Below the pieces are notes generated by a model. It saw only the letters and a list, made by a program, of their open reading frames with translations, did no database searches and was not told the origin of the DNA. Source: JBJXGV01 sp046160485 (GTDB lineage: Bacteria > Orphanbacterota > Orphanbacteria > JBJXGV01). From it: a stretch of DNA of 64,000 nucleotides. Where the stretch lies: assembly GCA_046160485.1 (NCBI GenBank), contig JBJXGV010000014.1, positions 1 to 64,000 on the forward strand, in the 5' to 3' direction. Position numbers and translations under genes: made by a program. Shown here in pieces: positions 33,777 to 42,304 of the stretch. How positions within the stretch are numbered: the first letter of the stretch is position 1; the number at the start of each line of letters is the position of its first letter.

Positions 33777-36494
33777 TTAGTGGTTGAGCATCTTGCGCGG
33801 CCAATCGGTGATGAGCGTGACCGGCGATGCGAGATCCTTTTCGAGCGGAGCGGTGACGAGGAATCGGTCGCCATCCGGCGCGACGTCGTAGCGATTTTTC
33901 GCGCCGGAGCCGTGGAACTGGAATAGCTTTTTCGATGCGCCAGGCTGGAAACCGCTCGTCGAGTGATCGACCACTACGCTGATCAGGTAGTTTTCCGGAT
34001 CGAAGTAGAACAGCTCGCGCCCGTCACGGCTCCAGCACGCCTCCGTGCCTCCGCCCTGCGATACCTGCCAGCGGCCACCCGGCTGCGGGAACGTCGCAAC
34101 GAAGATCTCGGACTTCCCCGTCTCGTTCGATTCGTAGGCGACCCATCTACCGTCCGGAGACCACTGAGGGCGAGTCGCATCGCCGCTCGTGACCGCGAAC
34201 GGCTCAGACGTTCCGCTTCCGGAGAGCGAGATCGTATGAATGCCCATGTCCTCGTTGACGCCGGCGCCGGCAGTGGGCTCGTAGAGAAGACGGTCGCCGT
34301 GCGCCGAGCGCGGCCACGGGTATTCGCCTGGGCTCGACAGAATTCGGCGCGAGCTCGTCCCTTCGATCGACACGATGTCTATGCCGGCGTCGCCCCGTGC
34401 ATTGGTGCCGATGATGACCGACCTCCCATCCGGCAACCAGCACGCGGCGGGGTGATCGCTCGTGTCGACGGTGAGCTTCCGGCGGCGGCCGCTCCCGAGT
34501 TCCACGAGCCAAACATCCGAGCTGCCGCGATCGGGGTTGTGGATCGGGAGAACTGCGCTCTCTCCATCGGGCGAGACGCTGGGCACACCGCCGTACGTGT
34601 AGTCCGCGGGCTCGCCGACGTCGCCGGTCGGCCTTCCGGCGCGATCGAGCCAGCGGAGCTGCGTGCGCGTCTGGTTGTTCCCGGTCATGCAGACGAGAAC
34701 GCCGTTCTGCGACAACGCGAAGACGCCGCGGCTGTATCGCCCGTCCATGCGCACCTCGTCGACGAGCGGCGCCGCGGATCCCGTCACCTTCAGCGAACCG
34801 AGGTCGAACGGCTGCGCGACAAGCACCGTCTCGCGCACGTAGATGAGATGACCCGATGCGAATGCGACGTTCGACGCGACTTCGAGGACCCGTTTGCGTT
34901 CGCGCGAGCCGAGTTCGCCCGCGTAGATGATCGGACTCGTGCCCGCACCCGCGCCGGCGCGGCGCGCAAGATAGAGAAAGTGCCGGCCATCCGGCAAGAA
35001 GTGGGGGTAGCGATGCGTCACTTCACCGTTCGCCGAGTCGAGAACGGTGGCGTGCGTCTCGACGCCTCCATCGGCGGCGATCATCGAGACCGGGCCGGTT
35101 GTACCGCGCCCGAAGAGAATGACGCCGTCTTGATTCCACGTGCCGCCGCGCGCATCGATCTGATCCGCGAGCGAGATGACCGGGCCGCCGGCGACGTCGA
35201 CACGCTTGAGCTTGCCGTCCGCGAAAAATCCGAGCGACCGGCCGTCGGGCGAGAAAAACGGGCCCTCGGCGCCTTCGGTACCGGCGAGAGAGTGCGCGTC
35301 GAGCTTGTCGAGCGAGCGCACCCAGAGAAGGTCTGGGCCTTCGCCGCTGCGCGCGCAGAACGCGATGACGGAGCCGTCGGGCGAGATCGCAAGCGGAAGC
35401 GGCGTGTCGGTGCTCGATGAGAAGAGGACTCCGGGCGGCGGTTGCAGCGCGGCGTGAACCGCGGGGGCAATCGGCGCGGGGTGCTTCGCGAGGAAGGGCG
35501 TGGCAGCCGCGATGAGGAACGCCACGGCCGCGACGGCCCACGCGATTCGTTCGCGGCCGCGCGACGCTTTCGCCGGCAGCGCGACTCCCGGCGCCGGCAC
35601 GTTCGTCTGCGATCCACCTTCGGCGAGCCACGAGAGCTGCAGCTTCACGTCGTGCGCGCTCTGAATGCGCTCCGCGGATTCCTTCATGAGGCACGCCTGC
35701 ACCAGCCGGTCGAGCGCGGGCGGATTTGTTGGCACCAGCTGCGAGACCGGCGCGGGCTGCGCGCTCATGATCGCGGTGATGAGCGACGCCTGGCTCGTCC
35801 CCTCGAACGCGCGATGCCCGGTCGCCATTTCGTAGAGGACGCAGCCGAGCGCCCAAATGTCGCCGCGCGCGTCGGCGTCGCGACCTTCGAGCTGCTCCGG
35901 CGACATGTATTGGAACGTGCCGACGATCGAGCCGGCCACCGTGAGCGGGCGCGACATCGTCGGCGACTGCGAAAGCGCAGCGAGTGTGACGCTCGTCCCG
36001 CCGCCCGCGCCGGAGAGTCCCGCGGCGCGCGCGAGTCCGAAGTCCATGAGCTTCGCGCCGCTCTTCGTGAGCATCACGTTCGCAGGCTTCAGATCGCGAT
36101 GCACGATGCCGGCGCGGTGCGCGCGGTCGAGCGCGTCGGCGATCTGCGCGCCGAGGCGCAGCACCTCACTCGTCGGAAGCGCGCCGCGTTCGAGCCGCGC
36201 CGCGAGCGTCTCCCCTTCGACGAGTTCCATCACGAGGAAATCCGTCTCGCCCTCGCGCCCGACATCGAACAGCGTGCAGATGTGCGGGTGGTTGAGCGAC
36301 GAGATCGTCTTCGCTTCGCGCTCGAAGCGCGCGCGCACCTCGGGCTCCGTCGAGAGATGCTCGGGCAACACCTTGATCGCGACGTCGCGACCGAGCCGCG
36401 TGTCCTTCGCGCGATAGACCTCGCCCATGCCGCCCGCGCCAAGCGGCGCGAGGATTTCGTAGGGGCCGAGTTTGCTCCCGGGGATGAGCGGCAC
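33777..36494 (-). CDS. Ser/Thr kinase with TolB/WD40-like propeller
   Basis: A 905-residue kinase very close in its catalytic half to the one at 22575-25232: same opening (LGPYEILAPLGAGGMGEVYRA), Lys41, HRDLKPANV, DFG and SPEQLEGRDADAR. A transmembrane helix near 325-342 leads to a propeller with repeated ISPDGSVIAFCA, FSPDGRSLGFFA, WSPDGRWVAYES blades. Divergent from the gcvT operon, with 128 bp between the starts. Role as an extracytoplasmic sensor kinase is inferred from the architecture. Confidence 0.93.
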   Translation of the reverse strand: MPLIPGSKLGPYEILAPLGAGGMGEVYRAKDTRLGRDVAIKVLPEHLSTEPEVRARFEREAKTISSLNHPHICTLFDVGREGETDFLVMELVEGETLAARLERGALPTSEVLRLGAQIADALDRAHRAGIVHRDLKPANVMLTKSGAKLMDFGLARAAGLSGAGGGTSVTLAALSQSPTMSRPLTVAGSIVGTFQYMSPEQLEGRDADARGDIWALGCVLYEMATGHRAFEGTSQASLITAIMSAQPAPVSQLVPTNPPALDRLVQACLMKESAERIQSAHDVKLQLSWLAEGGSQTNVPAPGVALPAKASRGRERIAWAVAAVAFLIAAATPFLAKHPAPIAPAVHAALQPPPGVLFSSSTDTPLPLAISPDGSVIAFCARSGEGPDLLWVRSLDKLDAHSLAGTEGAEGPFFSPDGRSLGFFADGKLKRVDVAGGPVISLADQIDARGGTWNQDGVILFGRGTTGPVSMIAADGGVETHATVLDSANGEVTHRYPHFLPDGRHFLYLARRAGAGAGTSPIIYAGELGSRERKRVLEVASNVAFASGHLIYVRETVLVAQPFDLGSLKVTGSAAPLVDEVRMDGRYSRGVFALSQNGVLVCMTGNNQTRTQLRWLDRAGRPTGDVGEPADYTYGGVPSVSPDGESAVLPIHNPDRGSSDVWLVELGSGRRRKLTVDTSDHPAACWLPDGRSVIIGTNARGDAGIDIVSIEGTSSRRILSSPGEYPWPRSAHGDRLLYEPTAGAGVNEDMGIHTISLSGSGTSEPFAVTSGDATRPQWSPDGRWVAYESNETGKSEIFVATFPQPGGRWQVSQGGGTEACWSRDGRELFYFDPENYLISVVVDHSTSGFQPGASKKLFQFHGSGAKNRYDVAPDGDRFLVTAPLEKDLASPVTLITDWPRKMLNH

Positions 36495-36584
36495 CGACGG
36501 AGATTACCGCGCCGCAGCGCTCGAGAGAAGCGCGGAGTGCCCAGCGCGATCCCGCACGCGATCCTTCACGCGAAGCCGCGAGGC

Positions 36585-36613
36585 TTGCGACCGCGCCCCC
36601 ACGCGGATACACT
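36585..36613 (+). promoter_or_regulatory. Candidate sigma-70-type promoter for the gcvT-Rieske operon
   Basis: TTGCGA (36585-36590) and TACACT (36608-36613) are separated by exactly 17 bp and lie just before ATG 36623. Transcription would start near 36620, giving an almost leaderless mRNA, consistent with the absence of a ribosome-binding site before that ATG. Each hexamer matches consensus at four of six positions. Confidence 0.35.
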
Positions 36614-36622
36614 CCGCCTCCC

Positions 36623-37828
36623 ATGTCCACGAGCGCGCTTCGCACCACACCGTTTCACGAACGCACGGCGCCGCTCGTTCGCGCGCAGACGTGGCGGCGC
36701 TGGGCCGGCTACCAAATCGCGAGCGCGTACGATCCGCATCCCGACCGCGAGTACGCCGCGATCCGCAACTCCGCTGCGCTGATCGACGTCTCGCCGCTCT
36801 ACAAGTACATGATCACGGGTCCGGACGCGACGCGCCTTCTCGACCGCATGGTGACGCGCGACGTGACGAAGTGCCGCGTCGGGCAGGTGCTCTACACGCC
36901 GTGGTGCGACGCGCACGGGAAGGTCGTCGACGACGGCACGATCAGCCGGCTCGGCGAGGAGGCGTACCGGCTCACGAGCGCGGACTCGTCGCTCCGCTGG
37001 CTCTGGTTGAACGCGGCCGGGATGAACGTGACGATCGACGACGTCTCGGAGCGAACCGCCGCGCTTTCGCTGCAGGGGCCGCTCGCGCGCGCGATCCTCT
37101 CGCAACTCTGCGCCGCGAACCTGAGCAACGACGGACTCAAATACTTCCGGCTCGTGCAGACGACGCTGCGCGGCGTGCCGGTGACGGTCTCGCGCACCGG
37201 CTACACCGGCGATCTCGGATTCGAGATCTGGGTCGACGCGCCGCGCGCGCTCGAGGTGTGGGACGCGCTCCTCGACGCGGGGAAGCCGTACGGCATCGTC
37301 CCCGCGGGAATCTGGGCGATGGACGTCGCGCGCATCGAAGCGGGGCTCGTGATGATGGACGTCGACTACTACGCGTCGCATCACGCGCTGATCGAGGCTC
37401 GCAAGTCGTCGCCGTTTGAAATCAACCTCGGCTGGACGGTGAGTCTCGAGAAGGGGCCGTACAACGGGCGGCGTGCACTGCGTGCGGAGAAGGCGCGCGG
37501 CTTCGCGTGGAACTTCGTCGGCATCGAGATCGAATGGGAGTCGCTCGAACGGCTCTACGCGGCGCGCGGATTGCCGCCGCAGATTTCGTCGATCGCGTGG
37601 CGCACGAGCACGCCCCTCTATCGCGAAGGCGCGCAGATCGGCTACGCGACGAGCGGATGCTGGTCGCCGATTCTCAAGAAGTCGCTCGCGCTCGCGCACG
37701 TCCGCGCGCCGCACTTCGCGCCGGGGACGCGCGTCGAGATCGAGGTGACGGTCGAGCACGAGCGCAAGCGCGCCGCGGCCGCCGTCCGCAAGCTCCCCTT
37801 CTTCGACCCGGAGCGGAAGCGCACGTGA
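36623..37828 (+). CDS. GcvT-family aminomethyltransferase / folate-dependent demethylase
   Basis: A 401-residue protein of the glycine-cleavage T-protein family. Recognisable parts are IRNSAALIDVSPLYKYMITGPDA, VGQVLYTPWCDAHGKVVDDGTISRL (the conserved Asp pair at about 103-104), LSLQGPLARAIL, SRTGYTGDLGFEIWVD and AMDVARIEAGLVMMDVDY, with a C-terminal beta-barrel (SGCWSPILKKSLALAHV). These enzymes move a methylene group from an amine carrier to tetrahydrofolate. No gcvH, gcvP or folate gene is nearby, so a role in catabolic demethylation is more likely than glycine cleavage. Its stop overlaps the next start (GTGA). Confidence 0.88.
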   Translation: MSTSALRTTPFHERTAPLVRAQTWRRWAGYQIASAYDPHPDREYAAIRNSAALIDVSPLYKYMITGPDATRLLDRMVTRDVTKCRVGQVLYTPWCDAHGKVVDDGTISRLGEEAYRLTSADSSLRWLWLNAAGMNVTIDDVSERTAALSLQGPLARAILSQLCAANLSNDGLKYFRLVQTTLRGVPVTVSRTGYTGDLGFEIWVDAPRALEVWDALLDAGKPYGIVPAGIWAMDVARIEAGLVMMDVDYYASHHALIEARKSSPFEINLGWTVSLEKGPYNGRRALRAEKARGFAWNFVGIEIEWESLERLYAARGLPPQISSIAWRTSTPLYREGAQIGYATSGCWSPILKKSLALAHVRAPHFAPGTRVEIEVTVEHERKRAAAAVRKLPFFDPERKRT

Positions 37829-39414
37829 GCGGGGCGCACTACGACGCGATCATCATCGGCGGCGGGCACAACGGCCTCGTCACCGCCGCGTACCTGGCGC
37901 GTGCCGGACGCAAGACGCTCGTGCTCGAACGCCGCCCGCTCGTCGGCGGTGCCGCCGTCACCGAGGAGGTCTTCCCCGGCTTCAAGTTCTCCGTCTTCTC
38001 GTACGTCGTCAGCCTCCTGCGGCCCGAGATCATTCGCGATCTCGATCTGCCGCGACACGGACTTCAGATTCTGCCGCTCGAGAGCACGGTGACGCCGCTC
38101 GAGAACGGCGACTATCTTGCCGGCTGGCCCGATCCCGACGAAGCGCGCCGCGAGTTGTGCCGCCACTCGCCGCGCGACGCCGACGCGATGGCGGTCTTCG
38201 GCCGGCTGATGCACCACATGGCGATGGCGGTCAAACCGATCCTCGGCATGATTCCGCCCGATCCCTCGTCGCTCGCGCCGTCGGACTTGAAGGGCCTCCT
38301 CCAACTCGGACGCCACTTCCAGTCTCTCGGCGCGGAGCGCTTTCACGCGCTCCACAAGTTGATGACGATGTCGAGCGCCGACTATCTCGACGAGTGGTTC
38401 GAGTTCGGCGGCTTGAAGGCGACGAAGTCGGCGAGCGGCATCATCGGCACGTTTCTCGGGCCGCGCTCGCCCGGCACTGCGTACGTCCTGCTTCATCACT
38501 ACATGGGCGAGATCGACGGCGCGTTTCGCGCGTGGGGTTTCCAGAAGGGCGGCACCGGCGGCATCAGCGACGCGATCGCGAACGCGGCGCGCGCGCTCGG
38601 CGCGGAGGTGCGCACCGACGCGGGCGTCGCGCGCGTGTTGACGCGCGACGGACGCGCCACCGGCGTCGCGCTCTCGAACGGCGACGAGATCACCGCGCCC
38701 GTCGTCGTGTCGAGCCTCGATCCGCGGCGGACGTTTCTCGAGTTGGTGGAGCCGAAAACGCTCCCTGGTGATTTGGTCACCGCGATCGAGCGCTATCGAT
38801 TCCGCGGATCGTCCGGCAAGGTGAACCTCGCGCTCTCGGGGCTCCCCAGCCTCACGTGCCTCCCCGGCGAGGGGCGGCACCTGCGCGGCGCGATCTCGAT
38901 CAGCCCGAGCGTCGACTACCTCGAGCGCGCATACGACGACGCGAAGTACGGCGAGTTCTCGAGGAATCCGTACATGGACATCGTGATTCCATCGATGATC
39001 GATCCGGGGATGGCGCCGCCGGGCAAACACGTGATGAGCATCTTCGTGCAGTACGCGCCCTACCACGTCAACGGCGGATGGACCGACGCGAAGCGCGAAG
39101 CGTTCGGCGACGCGGTCGTCGACACGCTCGCGCGCTTCGCGCCGAACATCAAGTCGCTCATTCTGCACCGTCAGGTGCTCACGCCTCTCGACATCGAACG
39201 CATGACGGGGCTCTCGGAGGGGAACATCTTCGCCGGCGAGCTTGCGCTTCAGCAGCTCTTCTTCCTGCGGCCCGCGCCGGCGTGGGCGAAGTTTCGCACG
39301 CCGGTTCGCGGCTACTGGCAATGCGGCTCGGGCACGCATCCGGGCGGCGGGATCATGGGCGCATCGGGGCGGCTTGCGGCGCTCGAGATCTTGCGCGGGA
39401 GCGAAGCGCGATGA
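37825..39414 (+). CDS. FAD-dependent oxidoreductase, PYROXD2/phytoene-desaturase-like (copy 1)
   Basis: A 529-residue protein starting at GTG 37825 inside the stop of the gcvT-like gene. The N-terminal Rossmann FAD-binding motif is IIIGGGHNGLVTAAYLARAG with VLERR at the end of strand two. Other family blocks are GPRSPGTAYVLLHHYMGE, WGFQKGGTGGISDAIANAA and the C-terminal second FAD block GYWQCGSGTHPGGGIMGASGRLA. Proteins of this type, related to carotenoid desaturases and human PYROXD2, have no settled reaction. Within this operon, oxidation of an amine or of a demethylated intermediate is a reasonable guess. Confidence 0.87.
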   Translation: MSGAHYDAIIIGGGHNGLVTAAYLARAGRKTLVLERRPLVGGAAVTEEVFPGFKFSVFSYVVSLLRPEIIRDLDLPRHGLQILPLESTVTPLENGDYLAGWPDPDEARRELCRHSPRDADAMAVFGRLMHHMAMAVKPILGMIPPDPSSLAPSDLKGLLQLGRHFQSLGAERFHALHKLMTMSSADYLDEWFEFGGLKATKSASGIIGTFLGPRSPGTAYVLLHHYMGEIDGAFRAWGFQKGGTGGISDAIANAARALGAEVRTDAGVARVLTRDGRATGVALSNGDEITAPVVVSSLDPRRTFLELVEPKTLPGDLVTAIERYRFRGSSGKVNLALSGLPSLTCLPGEGRHLRGAISISPSVDYLERAYDDAKYGEFSRNPYMDIVIPSMIDPGMAPPGKHVMSIFVQYAPYHVNGGWTDAKREAFGDAVVDTLARFAPNIKSLILHRQVLTPLDIERMTGLSEGNIFAGELALQQLFFLRPAPAWAKFRTPVRGYWQCGSGTHPGGGIMGASGRLAALEILRGSEAR

Positions 39415-41003
39415 CGGCCGCGGGATCATTCGACGCGATCGTTATCGGCGCCGGGACGAACGGTCTCGCCGCGGCGGCGACGCTCGCGCGCGCGGGGATG
39501 CGCGTGCTCGTGCTGGAGCGCGGCGGCGCGGCGGGCGGTCACGGCGGCGTCGAGGAGTTCGCGCCGGGGTTCCGCGCCGTGCCGCTCGCGTTCGACGACG
39601 CGGGGTGGCTGCCGCCGGACGTCGCGCGCGATCTCGGACTCGGCGGCGCCGGGCTCGAACGCGCGGAGGCCGAGTTGCCTGTAACGGTCGCGCTCGAGGC
39701 GGGCGGGTTCCTGTCGCTGGCGGGCGACGCCGCGCGCGCATCCGACGCGATCCGCGCGCACTCGGAGCGCGACGCCGCGCGCTGGCCCGCGTTCGTCGCG
39801 CGCCTGCGCCAACTCGCCGGCTTCCTCGAGGCGCTCTATCAGGTGCGCCCTCCCGACGTCGGCGCGACCGCGCCCGGCGAGCTGATGCAACTGCTCGGGC
39901 TCGGCGTGAAGCTGCGCGGCCTCGGCCGCGACGGCATGACGGATCTCTTCCGCTCGCTTCCGATCTCCGCCGCCGATCTGCTCGACGATTGGTTCGAGAG
40001 CGCGCCGCTGAAGGGGGCGATCGGCAGCGGCGGCGTGCAGAACCACCAGCAGGGACCGCGCTCGGGCGGGACGGGCTTCGTGATGTTGCATCACCTCGTC
40101 GGCGCGGCAGCGGGAAGCGTGCGCGGCCGCGGCTGGTGGCGCGCCGGACCCGACGCGCCGCTCCGCGCGCTCGAAGCAGCCGCGCGGCGCGGCGGCGCGA
40201 CGATCCGCACGAACGCGACCGTCGCGCGCATCCTCGTCCGCGACGACGCCGTTTGCGGCGTGGCGCTCGCAAGCGGCGAAGAGATCGCCGCGCCGCGCGT
40301 CCTCTCCACCGCCGATCCGTCGCACTCGCTTCTCGATCTCGTCGATCCCGTGTGGCTCGATCCCGAATTCCTCCACGCGGTGCGCAACATCCGGTATCGC
40401 GGGTGCGCGGCGATTGTGATGTACGCGATGGAATCGCTTCCGCCGGCGCCGGGCGACGCCGCGCTCGCGGGCGTCGTGACGCTCACGCCGAACCTCCTGG
40501 CGCTCGAGCGCGCCGCCGACGCCGCGAAGTACGGAACGATTTCGGAGCGGCCGCACGTCGAGGTGACGGCGCCGAGCCTGCGATGGGCCGGCCTTGCGCC
40601 CGCCGGGAAGCACGTCGTCGTGGCGCGCGCGCAGTACGCGCCCTATCGACTGCGCGGCGACGCAGCGTGGGATGCCGCGCGGCGCGATGCGCTCGCGAGC
40701 AGCGTCACCTCGACGATCGACGCGGCAATGCCGGGTTTCGCATCGCGCGTCGCGACGCGCGTCGCGCTCTCGCCGCTCGACATCGAATCGCGCTACGGAC
40801 TCAAGGAGGGCGCCGTCACGCACGGCGAACTCGCGCTCGATCAGATCCTTTTCATGCGGCCGGTCGCGGGATCGGGACGCTACGCGATGCCGGTCGACGG
40901 CCTCTACCTCGGCGGCGCGGGCGCGCACCCGGGGCCCGGAGTTCTCGGCGGTCCCGGCTGGCTCGCGGCGAAGCAAATGATCGGCGATCGCGCGAAGAGG
41001 TAA
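39411..41003 (+). CDS. FAD-dependent oxidoreductase, PYROXD2-like (copy 2)
   Basis: A 530-residue paralogue of the preceding gene. ATG 39411 overlaps its stop (ATGA). The FAD-binding motif is VIGAGTNGLAAAATLARAG, followed by VLERGGAAGG. The same internal blocks are kept (GPRSGGTGFVMLHHLVG, LAPAGKHVVVARAQYAPY, SPLDIESRYGLKEGAVTHGEL) and the C-terminal block is LYLGGAGAHPGPGVLGGPGWLA. The Arg/Ala content is higher than in copy 1 and many side-chain positions differ, so the two probably act on different substrates or form a heteromer. Confidence 0.87.
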   Translation: MTAAGSFDAIVIGAGTNGLAAAATLARAGMRVLVLERGGAAGGHGGVEEFAPGFRAVPLAFDDAGWLPPDVARDLGLGGAGLERAEAELPVTVALEAGGFLSLAGDAARASDAIRAHSERDAARWPAFVARLRQLAGFLEALYQVRPPDVGATAPGELMQLLGLGVKLRGLGRDGMTDLFRSLPISAADLLDDWFESAPLKGAIGSGGVQNHQQGPRSGGTGFVMLHHLVGAAAGSVRGRGWWRAGPDAPLRALEAAARRGGATIRTNATVARILVRDDAVCGVALASGEEIAAPRVLSTADPSHSLLDLVDPVWLDPEFLHAVRNIRYRGCAAIVMYAMESLPPAPGDAALAGVVTLTPNLLALERAADAAKYGTISERPHVEVTAPSLRWAGLAPAGKHVVVARAQYAPYRLRGDAAWDAARRDALASSVTSTIDAAMPGFASRVATRVALSPLDIESRYGLKEGAVTHGELALDQILFMRPVAGSGRYAMPVDGLYLGGAGAHPGPGVLGGPGWLAAKQMIGDRAKR

Positions 41004-41006
41004 ACC

Positions 41007-42170
41007 ATGTCCGAGTTCCGACCGACGGCAACGACGTTTCGCAAAGGCTCCCGGACGCTACCCGGCAAGTACTACACATCCGCGAGCATTCTCGCCGACG
41101 AGGGCGAGCGGATCTTCGCGCGACAGTGGCATTGCGTAGGACGCGCGTCGCGGCTCGCCAAGCCCGGCGATTACTTCCTCCGCACGATCGCGGGCGAGTC
41201 GCTCATCATTCTGCGCGACTCGCAGGGCGTGCTGCGCGCACTCTTCAACGTCTGCCGGCACCGCGGCACGCGCCTCTGCCGCGAAGAGGCGGGGCATTTC
41301 TCCGAAACGATCCAGTGTCCGTACCACGCGTGGACCTACGCCACGGACGGCCGGCTCGTCGGAGCGCCGCACATGGCCGACGCGGGCGGATTCGACAAGC
41401 GCGACTTCCCGCTCCACGCCGCCGCAATCGAAGAGTGTGAAGGCTTCCTCTTCGTCAACATCGCGCCGAAGCCGCCGGCGTTCGCGCGCGCGTGGGCGCC
41501 TGTCGCCGATCGACTCGCACGATTCGGCGTTGCCCACTTGGCCGTCGGCCACAGCGTCGTCTACGACGTTCGCGCGAATTGGAAGCTCGTCTTCCAGAAT
41601 TATTCCGAATGCCTCCACTGCCCGATGATTCACCCCGAGCTCAACGCGGTGCTTCCGTATCAGAGCGGCGCGAACGATCTGACGGAAGGCCCGTTCCTCG
41701 GCGGCTACATGGAAATCACGCCGCCGAACGAGAGCGCCACGCTCTCCGGGCGCGCGTGCGGCGTGCTCGTGAACGCGGATGCGCCGAACGCCGATCGCCG
41801 CCGCGCGTACTACTACTCGCTCCTGCCCAATCTCCTGCTCAGCCTCCACCCAGACTACGTGAACTTCTACCTGATCCAGCCGGTCGCGCCGGATCGGACG
41901 CTCGTCGAGTCGGAGTGGCTCTTCCATCCCGACACGCTCGCGAACGCGAACTCCAACATCCAGGACGCGATCGCATTCTGGGATGTCACCAACCGGCAAG
42001 ATTGGGACATCGTCGAGCGCAGCCAATTGGGTGTCGGCTCACGGCGCCATGTGCCGGGGCCCTACTCGGCGCGCGAGAGCGTGCCGGCCGCGTGGGACCG
42101 CGAGTATCTGAGGCTCATGCGACGCGGCGGCGGCGCGAGCGCGCGGCGCAAGCGGCCGGCGCGCGACTAG
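41007..42170 (+). CDS. Rieske non-heme iron oxygenase alpha subunit, quaternary-amine type
   Basis: A 387-residue oxygenase. The Rieske [2Fe-2S] ligands are C83, H85 (NVCRHRGTRLC) and C104, H107 (QCPYHAW). The mononuclear iron region is NYSECLHCPMIHPEL, with H204, H209 and a bridging Glu at 201; the third ligand is an Asp in NRQDWDIVE. A bridging Glu in an NYxECxHC motif is the mark of the carnitine (CntA), glycine betaine (GbcA) and stachydrine oxygenases, which cleave or demethylate trimethylammonium compounds. No matching reductase gene is present. It starts three bases after the second PYROXD2-like gene. Its stop codon overlaps, on the opposite strand, the stop of a kinase fossil. Confidence 0.92.
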   Translation: MSEFRPTATTFRKGSRTLPGKYYTSASILADEGERIFARQWHCVGRASRLAKPGDYFLRTIAGESLIILRDSQGVLRALFNVCRHRGTRLCREEAGHFSETIQCPYHAWTYATDGRLVGAPHMADAGGFDKRDFPLHAAAIEECEGFLFVNIAPKPPAFARAWAPVADRLARFGVAHLAVGHSVVYDVRANWKLVFQNYSECLHCPMIHPELNAVLPYQSGANDLTEGPFLGGYMEITPPNESATLSGRACGVLVNADAPNADRRRAYYYSLLPNLLLSLHPDYVNFYLIQPVAPDRTLVESEWLFHPDTLANANSNIQDAIAFWDVTNRQDWDIVERSQLGVGSRRHVPGPYSARESVPAAWDREYLRLMRRGGGASARRKRPARD

Positions 42171-42223
42171 CGCGGCGCGAAAATCTCGTACGGGCCGACT
42201 TTCGTTCCGGGGTTCAGCGGCAT
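42167..42223 (-). pseudogene. Amino-terminal fossil of a Ser/Thr kinase gene
   Basis: Eighteen codons read MPLNPGTKVGPYEIFAPR and then a TAG stop at 42167-42169. This is the first segment of the MPLxPGTKLGPYEILAPLG opening shared by the complete kinases in this window. The reading ends where the Rieske gene's own stop lies on the other strand. The rest of that kinase is missing, so the point marks a deletion or an insertion boundary. Confidence 0.75.
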
Positions 42224-42304
42224 CCGTCAGGGAGTGCAGTCGAAGCCCACGCGGGTGCGACGATCATCGATCTCGTTGATCGCGAGGCGATGACTCGATC
42301 CGTC

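Noticed and set aside
36495..36622. Glycine riboswitch before the gcvT-like gene
   Set aside because: The 128-bp gap lacks the paired aptamer motifs, and the apparent promoter leaves no room for a leader.
38856..41003. Upstream extension of the second PYROXD2-like gene
   Set aside because: The added 185 codons overlap the first PYROXD2-like gene out of frame; the FAD motif begins just after ATG 39411.
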